This document shows, one piece after another, positions 17,102-25,567 of a stretch of DNA of 37,357 nt. The notes under the pieces are model-generated. The model was not told the DNA's origin. It did not search any database and saw only the letters and a list, made by a program, of their open reading frames with translations. The position numbers were made by a program, and so were the translations under genes. Source of the stretch: Candidatus Omnitrophota bacterium (GTDB lineage: Bacteria; Omnitrophota; Gorgyraeia; Zapsychrales; Zapsychraceae). The DNA lies in assembly GCA_021108075.1 (NCBI GenBank), contig JAIORP010000085.1, positions 1-37,357 on the forward strand, given 5' to 3'. The first letter of the stretch is position 1, and every line of letters starts with the position of its first letter.

Positions 17102-18457
17102 CTACTGGCTATCCTCTAAAATCTGTTTGCGGTCAACGCCAATACCTGCTGAAGCGGCATCAGGATCTTGCTCATAAGCGCGGCAAAATGTGCTAACCTC
17201 TTTGACCGTGCTCAAATTTCGGTTATCCATCTCTTTTAACAGATGCGCCCGCAGCAAGTGTTCCAGCATAATCGTCTTGGGAGGAGTCCCGGATTGCAGG
17301 GCCAAACGGTCACGATAAACCGTGCTGGGATTCACTTGTCGTAATTTATGCGTGTCGTAATCATATTTAAAAACATGCGAAAGCAATATTTTTAATTGTT
17401 CCATCCCACTCGTCTCACTGATCTCATCCACAACACGGAACATACGATCTTTAACGTGATAACGCTTCAAAACGATAAAAACATCAATGAGATTCACCAG
17501 CATTTGCGGGATATTCATCGGTTCATTTTGCATGCGAATAATAGCTTCTCGAGAGGTTAAAGCATGAATGGTACAAATACAATATTTCCCGACATTACAA
17601 GCTGTAATCATGTCCCGGGCTTCAATCCCGCGAACCTCCCCGACGATGATCCTTTCTGGACGCATACGTAAACTGTTTTTTACCAGGTCCGCCAACGAGA
17701 CATCCTCATCACTTTCCAGGCGGGAGCAACTTTCTTCTAAAAAAGTGTTCAATTCCAAAGTGTCTTCGATGACAACAATACGATCCTTACTGGGAATAAA
17801 ACTAAACAACGCGTTGAGAAGTGTTGTTTTCCCAACACCAGGCCCCCCGGCAATGATGATATTCGCCGGACGAATAGAAAGCCCATCAATGTAAATCCAC
17901 AACTGGGCAGCGACTTCGTGGCTCATACTTCCCGCCCGGATGAGATCGATAATACTTAACGGCGTGACCTTTGCTTTGGTGATGGTTAATTGCGGGCCAA
18001 ACGGGGATATGGCGATATTAACGCGCCCTTCTAAATTCGGGAGCTCAAGATTCATGATTTTACCCATTTTAGTTTTTCCACAAAATAAAAGAAGCTTCCT
18101 GATAAATAAATCCAGTTCCCTCTGGGCCGTGAACGCACGTTGAGTGGAAACAAAACCCTTTTCACTATGATGAATATACACCGGGCGCAGGTTGTTAACG
18201 ATGACATCTTCGACGCGATAATCACATAATAATTCGGTTAAAATACCATAGGACAAAAAATTCTTAATAAATTTAATCCTGTTCTCGGCATTCTCCAATT
18301 CAGTTTTCATCGACCGGAAATTTTCTTCCTCCAAAGCATGAATAAGAAACTGATCAACCAGTTCTTCGCGTTCATCCTGAGGCTGCAGAAGGTTCATGCG
18401 TCCTTGCAACATGTCAATCAAACGACTTTCTAAATCCCATTTCTGTTTGGTGTCCAT
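17102..18457 (-). CDS. CpaF/TadA-type secretion ATPase (type II/IV secretion family)
   Basis: This protein has 451 residues. The N-terminal helical domain contains the family's ILTELLCDYRVEDVIVN segment. The RecA-like domain has Walker A GGPGVGKTT at 204-212 (K210, T211), the Asp box VVIEDTLEL (E231, D232), Walker B RIIVGEVRG (E274) and the His box CTIHALTSREA (H298). All are intact, so ATP hydrolysis is expected. Such hexamers power Tad/Flp pilus assembly or related secretion. No pilin, TadB/TadC, secretin or prepilin peptidase gene is visible here, so partners must lie elsewhere. An unusual C-terminal tail of about 60 residues has no recognised domain. It lies 78 bases downstream of the M16 peptidase gene and may be read through from that unit. 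Confidence 0.88.
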   Translation of the reverse strand: MDTKQKWDLESRLIDMLQGRMNLLQPQDEREELVDQFLIHALEEENFRSMKTELENAENRIKFIKNFLSYGILTELLCDYRVEDVIVNNLRPVYIHHSEKGFVSTQRAFTAQRELDLFIRKLLLFCGKTKMGKIMNLELPNLEGRVNIAISPFGPQLTITKAKVTPLSIIDLIRAGSMSHEVAAQLWIYIDGLSIRPANIIIAGGPGVGKTTLLNALFSFIPSKDRIVVIEDTLELNTFLEESCSRLESDEDVSLADLVKNSLRMRPERIIVGEVRGIEARDMITACNVGKYCICTIHALTSREAIIRMQNEPMNIPQMLVNLIDVFIVLKRYHVKDRMFRVVDEISETSGMEQLKILLSHVFKYDYDTHKLRQVNPSTVYRDRLALQSGTPPKTIMLEHLLRAHLLKEMDNRNLSTVKEVSTFCRAYEQDPDAASAGIGVDRKQILEDSQ

Positions 18458-18535
18458 ATACGTATCCCAACGTTAAAAATTAAAATGATTTATAAGCATG
18501 ACTTTTATTCATATGTTTTAACACATTTGAATCAA

Positions 18536-21139
18536 TTATTCAATTCCTGCTTCAGGTTTAATCACAAGAACAGACATTTTATCTAATGTTAAATATTCAT
18601 TGGCTAAACGCTGAACATCATCAACCGTAACCGCATCGATATTCTTATCGTATGTTAAATATTTCTGATAACCCAAATGATACAATTCATCCAGGCTGCT
18701 TGTAAAACTCAAGGCGCTATTTGTCTCATATTGGCCCTGAAATGAACCTTTTAAATAAGTCTTAATATTGATTAAATTTTCTTCAGAAATTTTATTTTTT
18801 TGAATATCCACGACTTCCTGTTTCATGATGCTTTTGACCTGCTCAATACTCGCTTCGTTTGTGAGCACATACATAAACAAATAGCCCAGATCTAAGCTGG
18901 GAACAGACGCTGCCCCCATATTATACGCCTGGCCTATCTCCTCCCGGACCTTCTTAAAGAGACGCCCGTCAAAGGCCGAACCAATCAAGTTCATTAGAAT
19001 TTCCAGCCCGTATTTATCGGGATTATCCAGCGTCAAGCCATGAAATCCAAACATAATTATGGCTTGCTCCTTTTCTAAAGCAATGTCCTCAAAACGCATT
19101 TCTTGCAATGGCGCTTCATAAAACTTCTTTGGTTCAAATTTTTTATTAGGTAATCCCCTAAATGACGCTTTAACTTTTTTAAAAATATCCTCTTTTTTAA
19201 CATCGCCAAAGACCGTCATGACAACACTGTCAGCAGACAATACCCCATCATAAAAAGAAATGAGGTCCTTTCGTTTTATCTTTTCGAGCGATTCAATGGT
19301 TCCGTAAGTATCGAAACGGTGCGGATGTGATTTAAAGAGTTGCCGCCGCATCTCATATTGCGCGTAACGGCCAATATTGTCTTTCCGGGTATTGATGGCT
19401 GTCTTAAAATCAGAACGGACAATGTCAATTTCTTCTTGCGGAAAAGATGGATTAAGTACAATATCCCGCAACAAACGCAGCGTGGTATCGGTGTCTTCCG
19501 ACAAAAAACTTAATCCCAGCCCCAGACTATTCGTGCCTGAGAAGGAACTTAAACTGATCGCCAACGAATCTGTAAAGGAACTGATGTCCTTAGCGGTCAA
19601 AGACTTTGTGCCTTTGGTCCAGACGCTTGACAACATTTTTGAAATACCACTCAATTGCGCGGGTTCCTGACGCAAACCACCGTTCAGGACAAAATGTATG
19701 CTGACGATCGGCAGGCTATGGTCTTCACGAATCAGCAAGGTCATGCCATTATCCAGAACGAAGCGTTCGATATGTTCGGGTTTGCTAATTTGTGTTTCCG
19801 GTTGATCCGAAGAACGGTCGGATTTGGGCCGTAAAACAACAATATTTTCGGTCGATGGAAACAGGTATCTCCGGGCAGCATCTTGGATTTGCTGAGCGGT
19901 CACAGCTTTGATCGCCTTAAAATACTTGGATGAAAAATCATAATCCCCGGCAAAGGCTTCATCATATGCTTGACGGTAAGCAATCTGGTTGGATGCCTGC
20001 ATCCCGTCGATATAGCCTTTTAAAGTTTGACGCTTAATTTTATCAAGCTCATCCTGGCTCACACCTTTGCTTTTAATCCATTCAATCTGCTCCCTTATGG
20101 CGTCAATGGTCGCCTCCAGTTGAGAGTCCTCAAGCATGGCGTTAATTTCAAAGGCCCCGCTATCGATTGGAGTATAATTATGCGCGCTGATTGATTGGAC
20201 GAGTTTCTGCTCTTTATACAACTTTTGATATAACCTTGAACTGCGGCCCCCGCCTAAAATACCGGACAGGACATCCATGGCATATAAATCCTTATCCAGT
20301 AAACTCGTGCTGGGATAAGAGAAGGATAAAAACGTGTAAGGAGTGGCGTATTCCTCTTCATAATAGCGTGGTGTAATCTGCTGTGGTTCTTTCGGTAAAA
20401 CCCTGACCAATTCTGTTTCACGTTCAAAAGAAGCAAAAGTCTTCTTGACTTTTTTAATGACGTCGTTCGTCTTGATATTACCGGCTATCGATAAAACCAT
20501 ATTGTTGGGGATATAATGCGTTAAATAATAATCAACCAAATCTTCTTGTGTTAACTGTAAAAATAATGATTTATATCCTATAATCGGATGCCGATACGGG
20601 TGCCGCGTGTACATCACAGTATACGACATCTCATTGAGCCACCGGGCTGGATTGTCACGATGAAGTTTCATCTCCGATAAAATGACCGAACGTTCTTTTT
20701 CTAATTCTTTCGAATCAATCGCGGAATTCTGCAACATATCCGCTAAGATTTCCAGGGCGACGTCGAACGACTTATACGGCAATGTCAAGGTGTAAATCGT
20801 GTGGTCTTTCCCCGTCGACGCATTGACGTTCCCGCCAACAGCCTGGATCTGGGCAGCAATTTCACCAACCCCTCGATTCTTGGTTCCCTTAAAGAGCATA
20901 TGTTCTAAAAAATGAGAGATCCCACTTCCTAAATAAGGTCCTTCCGAAGCTGAACCGGTTTTAACCAACCCGAAAACTGACACTTTCGGGCTATTCGGCA
21001 TTTCCGTGATCACCACCGTCATTCCATTATCCAGAATAAACTTAGAAGTTTTCCACTCAAAAGTCTCACCGGAAGAAGTGTTAAAACAAAGGGCGCCCAG
21101 GACAAAAACAATCATAAAATATCGAATACATTTAATCAT
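18536..21139 (-). CDS. M16 family zinc metallopeptidase, two-repeat form, exported
   Basis: This protein has 867 residues. An N-terminal signal peptide (about 1-24: basic MIKCIRYF, hydrophobic MIVFVLGALC, then small residues) predicts export to the periplasm; the Cys at 18 is not in a clear lipobox. The first M16 half has the inverted zinc motif HFLEH at 76-80, with the distal ligand E156 in ERSVILSEM. The second half (from about residue 440, ERFVLDNGMTLLIRED) lacks the HxxEH motif, as expected for the non-catalytic clamp half. The protein is thus a fused counterpart of the paired M16B peptidases. Substrates are probably short peptides or misfolded fragments. It begins 17 bases after the conserved gene at 21157 and is probably co-transcribed with it. 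Confidence 0.92.
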   Translation of the reverse strand: MIKCIRYFMIVFVLGALCFNTSSGETFEWKTSKFILDNGMTVVITEMPNSPKVSVFGLVKTGSASEGPYLGSGISHFLEHMLFKGTKNRGVGEIAAQIQAVGGNVNASTGKDHTIYTLTLPYKSFDVALEILADMLQNSAIDSKELEKERSVILSEMKLHRDNPARWLNEMSYTVMYTRHPYRHPIIGYKSLFLQLTQEDLVDYYLTHYIPNNMVLSIAGNIKTNDVIKKVKKTFASFERETELVRVLPKEPQQITPRYYEEEYATPYTFLSFSYPSTSLLDKDLYAMDVLSGILGGGRSSRLYQKLYKEQKLVQSISAHNYTPIDSGAFEINAMLEDSQLEATIDAIREQIEWIKSKGVSQDELDKIKRQTLKGYIDGMQASNQIAYRQAYDEAFAGDYDFSSKYFKAIKAVTAQQIQDAARRYLFPSTENIVVLRPKSDRSSDQPETQISKPEHIERFVLDNGMTLLIREDHSLPIVSIHFVLNGGLRQEPAQLSGISKMLSSVWTKGTKSLTAKDISSFTDSLAISLSSFSGTNSLGLGLSFLSEDTDTTLRLLRDIVLNPSFPQEEIDIVRSDFKTAINTRKDNIGRYAQYEMRRQLFKSHPHRFDTYGTIESLEKIKRKDLISFYDGVLSADSVVMTVFGDVKKEDIFKKVKASFRGLPNKKFEPKKFYEAPLQEMRFEDIALEKEQAIIMFGFHGLTLDNPDKYGLEILMNLIGSAFDGRLFKKVREEIGQAYNMGAASVPSLDLGYLFMYVLTNEASIEQVKSIMKQEVVDIQKNKISEENLINIKTYLKGSFQGQYETNSALSFTSSLDELYHLGYQKYLTYDKNIDAVTVDDVQRLANEYLTLDKMSVLVIKPEAGIE

Positions 21140-21156
21140 AATGCTTCTCCGGTTTA

Positions 21157-21699
21157 TTAATTTTGATCTCCCAAGTTTTTTCTATACTTATCTAGAAGTT
21201 TTTTGATATCATTCTCCGCGTCACGGTTTATCTGCGTGCCGATGAACAATAATAATGAAAATTGCCAGCAATCGTCAGGGGCCACAATCAAACCTGTCTT
21301 AATATCCTCTGCGAATTGTAAATTTTTATTATAATGGTTAACCGCTGTTGATAACCGCCCTTCAAATACATCCAGGCAATGGGTCCTGTTATCATACTTC
21401 AAGGAGGGGAAAGCAACCCCCCGAATTAAAAGAAAATTAATAAAAGAATTCTGTTCAAACTTTTCTTCCTGATCAAATTCGAAACCATAAAATTGCGGAT
21501 TATGGGGTGGAATAATCAACGCTGGTTTTTTAACGATAACCGAACCCTTACGGACAACGGTATCACCATCATTAATGCTGGACTCAGATAGAAGGATATA
21601 CGGCACCGGTGTATTCGTATAGCTCGATAAAATTTGAACTCGCGAACGAATAATTTCAGTTTCAGATAAAGCTTTTTTCCATGCTTTATCAAAATCCAT
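21157..21699 (-). CDS. Conserved-looking protein of unknown function next to the M16 peptidase
   Basis: This 180-residue soluble protein has no signal peptide or membrane helix. Visible blocks are SETEIIRSRVQIL, VPYILLSESSINDGDTVVRKG, PALIIPPHNPQFYGFEF, an LLIRGVAFPSLKYDN strand pair, and TGLIVAPDDCWQFSLLLFI. The sequence is rich in beta segments and reads as a folded domain; I cannot name its family. AAGGAG at 21705-21710 lies 5 bases before the ATG and supports the start. It is the first gene of the unit leading into the M16 peptidase and possibly the CpaF-like ATPase. Confidence 0.8.
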   Translation of the reverse strand: MDFDKAWKKALSETEIIRSRVQILSSYTNTPVPYILLSESSINDGDTVVRKGSVIVKKPALIIPPHNPQFYGFEFDQEEKFEQNSFINFLLIRGVAFPSLKYDNRTHCLDVFEGRLSTAVNHYNKNLQFAEDIKTGLIVAPDDCWQFSLLLFIGTQINRDAENDIKKLLDKYRKNLGDQN

Positions 21700-21750
21700 A
21701 ACGTCTCCTTAAAAAACACTTAAAAAATAAAATTAACTCCTTTGGAAAAA

Positions 21751-21840
21751 CGGAGAGGGAGAGATTCGAACTCTCGAACCACCTATTAAGCAGCCACACG
21801 ATTTCCAATCGTGCTCCTTCAACCACTCGGACACCTCTCC
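21751..21840 (-). tRNA. tRNA-Ser (GGA)
   Basis: The 90-base cloverleaf pairs the 5' acceptor strand GGAGAGG (21840-21834) with CCTCTCC before discriminator G at 21751. The anticodon stem CACGA/TCGTG holds the loop TTGGAAA, giving anticodon GGA for UCC and UCU. It has a long class II variable arm and a GAGTTCGAATCTC T-arm. CCA is not encoded. Confidence 0.95.
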
Positions 21841-21970
21841 TGATAAATGGCTTTAAAATAATGACAATTTCAAGATTACTAGGATATCATAAAGATAATT
21901 ACTTGTCATCAGCTTATTCATCAAATATATGACAAAACAAACAAGAACCGCAGATAAAGTTAATAACTAA

Positions 21971-22141
21971 CAACAGCCAGAAAAACCGCCGTCAACGCGA
22001 TCGCTTACGGATGCTATGGATTCCAAAAAAATCTGTAAGATCATGAATGTTAAGCCGACGAATTTATGGGTTATGATACACTGGGCGCGTTTACAAATTC
22101 GCGCTTGTTTAGAAAGAAACTGGTTTAGTGAGGATCATTAA
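21971..22141 (+). pseudogene. ECF sigma factor C-terminal remnant (region 4.2)
   Basis: The open stretch ends in DSKKICKIMNVKPTNLWVMI, continuing HWARLQIRACLERNWFSEDH and then TAA. This is the helix-turn-helix and tail of ECF sigma factors, whose usual pattern is EEICKIL-x-V-x-PTNLWV-x-LHRAR-x-x-LR-x-CLE-x-x-WF. The conserved HRAR is HWAR here. A stop at 21968-21970 and unrelated sequence upstream show that regions 2 and 4.1 are gone. Its TAA overlaps the ATG of the zinc-finger gene (TAATG), the usual coupling of a sigma factor with its anti-sigma. Confidence 0.75.
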
Positions 22142-22431
22142 TGGGCGATAACAAAAACAAATACAAAGAATTGATATCCTGCCGAATTGCGGCTCAGTTG
22201 CTATCAGAAAAAATCGATCACAGTCTTCCTATCACAAAGGAATTAAAATTAAAAGCCCACATGGCCATCTGCAAGACTTACCGGTTGTGTGAGTCACAAA
22301 TCATCGCTTTAAGGAAAGCTTTTGTTCAATATTTCAGCGCTCTCACCCAACATCCCGTATCCCAGAACAAATCACTGACATCTACGGCTAAAGAAAGAAT
22401 CAAAAAAGCCATCCGTAGAAAAGCTGTCTGA
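22141..22431 (+). CDS. Small anti-sigma-like zinc-finger protein (zf-HC2 type), degenerate
   Basis: This protein has 96 residues. The segment LISCRIAAQLLSEKIDHSLP, then HMAICKTYRLCESQ, follows the layout of small zf-HC2 anti-sigma proteins, which normally have one Cys followed by an H-x(3)-C-x(2)-C motif. C14, H40 and C44 are kept, but the last ligand is Tyr at 47; C50 is nearby but off-register. The C-terminus is basic (RIKKAIRRKAV). GAGGA at 22130-22134 lies 6 bases before the ATG. The upstream sigma factor survives only as a fragment, so this protein has probably lost its target. It may be decaying or repurposed. There is no membrane helix. Confidence 0.6.
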   Translation: MGDNKNKYKELISCRIAAQLLSEKIDHSLPITKELKLKAHMAICKTYRLCESQIIALRKAFVQYFSALTQHPVSQNKSLTSTAKERIKKAIRRKAV

Positions 22432-22484
22432 TTCGCCATTGAAAACGCAACAATCTCTAAGCACGAAAAAAAATGACATATTTA

Positions 22485-22590
22485 TACCAAATCTATTAAT
22501 TTATTGTTCTAAATCGATTCCGCTTCTCTCGCTAAAACCTCAAAAAAAAACGGAATCGATTTTAATAATTATTTAAAAATTTAATATTAT
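22485..22590. repeat. Divergent MITE-like palindrome, copy B
   Basis: The left end TACCAAATCTATTAATTTATTG resembles the terminal repeat of the other copies; the right end (AATTATTTAAAAATTTAATATTA) is degenerate. The core differs: a perfect 12-base inverted repeat (AAATCGATTCCG at 22511-22522 with its complement at 22551-22562) surrounds a 28-base spacer. It directly abuts, and slightly overlaps, the stop of the downstream GGDEF-EAL gene and may act as its terminator. Confidence 0.5.
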
Positions 22591-25445
22591 GTGTTCAGCT
22601 GGAAACTCGCCAAGTAGTGATTGATAAAATCGAAAAAATCTTCAACAGACAATGCCTTTGAGAAATAATAACCTTGAGCCCCATCGCAAGATTTTGATTT
22701 GAGAAAATCCAATTGTTGTTTTGTTTCGACGCCCTCTCCGATCACACTTAAGTTTAAACTGTGTGCCATGGCAATAATGGCGTTACACAGGGCGATGTTG
22801 CTTGAGTCGGATGATGTCACATCACGGATAAACGACCGGTCTATTTTTAACGTGTTGAAATCATACTTATTTAAATAGCTAAGGGCTGAATAACCTATTC
22901 CGAAGTCATCGATTGAAAAAGAAACGCCGATACTCTTCAACTGATTAATTACATCGGTCGTTTTAGGGGAATCTTCCATTAAGAGCCGTTCTGTGACCTC
23001 CAATTCAAGTAAACCAGAGTCAAGATCATTGGACTCTAATGATTGAGTGACAGTCGAAACTAAACTTTTGTTTTTAAATTGACGCGCGGAAACATTAACG
23101 GCCATTCTGAACGGGTGGCCAACTTGATCGATCCAAATGACCAGCTGATGACAGGCTTCTTTAATAACCCATGCCCCGATCTGATCAATCAATCCCGTCT
23201 CTTCCGCTAGAGGAATAAAACGTTCCGGAGAAATATATCCTTTGTCTGGATGCTTCCAACGCAACAGGGCTTCGGCGGCCATTAATTTACCTGTCGCAAT
23301 CGTAAAAATAGGTTGATAATACACGGTCAACTCATGATTTTCAATAGCTCTTCTTAAATCATGTTCTAATTCCATCCTTTGCAAGGCGACATTATTCATT
23401 TCCGGCAAGAAGAAACGAAATGTATTTCGCGATGCTTCTTTCGCTTGATACATCGCGGCATCAGCATTTTTCAAAAGCACATGTGGATCATCACCATCTG
23501 CCGGATAAATCGTAATCCCAATACTGGTCGTTATAAAAATTTCTTTATCACTCAAAATAAAGGGGACCGAGAAATCTTCAAGGATACGATTAACAACAAT
23601 GGAAGCTTGCGCCGCCGCATTCAGGTCGGGCAGAATGATTAAAAACTCATCACCACCTAATCGCGCGACCGTATCACTCGTTCGGATGGACAGTTGCAAA
23701 CGATGCGCGGCTTTGACTAGCAATTCGTCTCCGACAGCATGCCCCAAAGTGTCGTTCACCACTTTAAAATAATCGAGATCAATAAACATCACCGCAACGG
23801 TTTGATTCTTTCTTTGAGCCATATTGATGGCTTGAGTCAATCGGTCAAATGCTAATATACGGTTGGGAAGATCCGTCAAGGCGTCAAAATTTGCTTGATG
23901 AATCAACTTTTTTTCATATTGTTTTCTAAAGGTGATATCTTCTTTGACGGCCAGGAAATGTGTGATGGTGCCATTGGCTTCTTTGATCGGTGAAATAGAA
24001 ATAAACTCCCAAAATAATGCCCCACTTTTCTTCTTGTTGCAAAACTCACCCCGCCATTCATTTCCCTTTTTAATCGTTGACCACAAAGACTTATATTGAT
24101 CCGGAGTCGTGCTATCAGACTTTAAAAGACCTGGCTTCTGGCCGATAACCTCATTCATGGAATATCCCGTTACTTCACAAAACTTGCTATTGACGTACTC
24201 AATAACACCGTCCGTATCGGTGATTAGAACTGAGGCGGGACTTTGTTCAACCGCAAGAGACAATTTACGCACCTTCTCTTCAGACTTACGCCTTTCGCGG
24301 ATATCATGATATATGGCAAGCACAAATTTTTTATCCTTTAATGAGATAATGCTAGAATTTATTTCAACCGGAATTTTTTCATTCTTACCATTCTGGACAA
24401 AAACTTCTTCCCCGATAAAATTTTCTTCCGTTAAGTCGGAAAAAATTTTCTGATATTTCTCGTGCTCTTCTTTTGGGTGGATATCAACAAACGTTAATCC
24501 GATCAGCTGGTCTACTTCCATCCCCAGCAAATCAACCGCTTTTGTGTTAACATCTGTAATGGCACTTGACTGCAGATCAAAAACAATCAAAGCATCATTC
24601 GCAGATTGAATAACTTTTCGAAATTTTTCTTCAGACTGCCTAAGGGCTTCATCGGACAGTTGCCTCTCTGTGATATCACGGTTTGATGCGCGAACACCGA
24701 TGAAGGCACCGTCCGAAGAGGTAACTTCCTGGCAAACATGTTCGATCCATACAACGCAACCATCTTTACGGCGGATGCGAAACTGGACTTGACGGACACC
24801 CGGATGGGATGCGACCAGTTGTCGATGATGTGAAAAAATCTTCCGGTCTTCAAGAACAATAATGGAATGCAGCAAAAACGGAATATTCATAAACTGATCT
24901 GAAGTATAGCCAGTAATGCGCGCACAAGACGGTGATACCCACTGCATCGAACCGTCAGGATTTTCCCAATACTCCCAATCGTAGGCGTAATTGGCCACAG
25001 TCCGATACCGTTCTTCTGCCTCACGCAATCGGTCTTGTGTCTTGCTACGCGCGATCGCATGTCGCAAGGAACGTAAAAGCAAGATAACGTCAACCTGATC
25101 TTTGACAATGTAGTCTTGTGCTCCCTCCTGTACGGCCTTTAAGGCCAACTTCTCATCGTCGATACTTGTCAGTACAATAATAGGAATTTCATTCACGAGG
25201 CTGTATAATTTCTTAAAATTATCCAGTCCATGATTGTCGGAAAGGTTAAGATCAAGCAAAACAACATCAAAACAATTTTTCTTCAAATGGTTGATGCCGC
25301 GAGAGAGGCCCGAAACCCATTTCATCTTGAGGTCATCAATTTGAGCGTCTTCCAACATTTGATGTATTTGTTGAGCATCCGAAGCGACATCTTCGATGAG
25401 AAGACACTGCAAAATTTGTTTTTCAACCGATTGATTTTGCGTCAT
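22587..25445 (-). CDS. Receiver-PAS-PAS-PAS-GGDEF-EAL cyclic-di-GMP turnover protein
   Basis: This protein has 952 residues. The receiver (1-125) has acidic pocket E18/D19, phosphoacceptor D65, T93 and K115. Three PAS domains follow (about 144-265, 275-385, 392-510). GGDEF at 597-601 is intact, with an RTSD inhibitory site five residues before it. The EAL domain starts at about 690: EAL at 725-727, LLRW, NVSARQF, LEVTERLL, SIDDFGIGYS, LKIDRSF, GEGVET and QGYYFSK are all present. Both synthesis and hydrolysis of cyclic-di-GMP are therefore possible, with phosphorylation of the receiver as a likely switch. No membrane helix is seen. It follows a paralog of the same layout (122-base gap) and shares with it the linker KLSLAVEQSP before the last PAS domain. 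The shared layout indicates tandem duplication. Confidence 0.95.
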   Translation of the reverse strand: MTQNQSVEKQILQCLLIEDVASDAQQIHQMLEDAQIDDLKMKWVSGLSRGINHLKKNCFDVVLLDLNLSDNHGLDNFKKLYSLVNEIPIIVLTSIDDEKLALKAVQEGAQDYIVKDQVDVILLLRSLRHAIARSKTQDRLREAEERYRTVANYAYDWEYWENPDGSMQWVSPSCARITGYTSDQFMNIPFLLHSIIVLEDRKIFSHHRQLVASHPGVRQVQFRIRRKDGCVVWIEHVCQEVTSSDGAFIGVRASNRDITERQLSDEALRQSEEKFRKVIQSANDALIVFDLQSSAITDVNTKAVDLLGMEVDQLIGLTFVDIHPKEEHEKYQKIFSDLTEENFIGEEVFVQNGKNEKIPVEINSSIISLKDKKFVLAIYHDIRERRKSEEKVRKLSLAVEQSPASVLITDTDGVIEYVNSKFCEVTGYSMNEVIGQKPGLLKSDSTTPDQYKSLWSTIKKGNEWRGEFCNKKKSGALFWEFISISPIKEANGTITHFLAVKEDITFRKQYEKKLIHQANFDALTDLPNRILAFDRLTQAINMAQRKNQTVAVMFIDLDYFKVVNDTLGHAVGDELLVKAAHRLQLSIRTSDTVARLGGDEFLIILPDLNAAAQASIVVNRILEDFSVPFILSDKEIFITTSIGITIYPADGDDPHVLLKNADAAMYQAKEASRNTFRFFLPEMNNVALQRMELEHDLRRAIENHELTVYYQPIFTIATGKLMAAEALLRWKHPDKGYISPERFIPLAEETGLIDQIGAWVIKEACHQLVIWIDQVGHPFRMAVNVSARQFKNKSLVSTVTQSLESNDLDSGLLELEVTERLLMEDSPKTTDVINQLKSIGVSFSIDDFGIGYSALSYLNKYDFNTLKIDRSFIRDVTSSDSSNIALCNAIIAMAHSLNLSVIGEGVETKQQLDFLKSKSCDGAQGYYFSKALSVEDFFDFINHYLASFQLNT

Positions 25446-25567
25446 AAATCAGACCCATCAAATCTAAAATACTGGTTTACAGTGGAAAGAAGGACCCTCC
25501 ACATTTAACAATATAAAATGGCATCTAACGTGCGCACAACTTACCAAACACAATAAAAAAATCAGAA

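Noticed and set aside
17102..18457. A Tad/Flp pilus locus around the CpaF-like ATPase
   Set aside because: No pilin, secretin, TadB/C or prepilin peptidase gene is present in the window.
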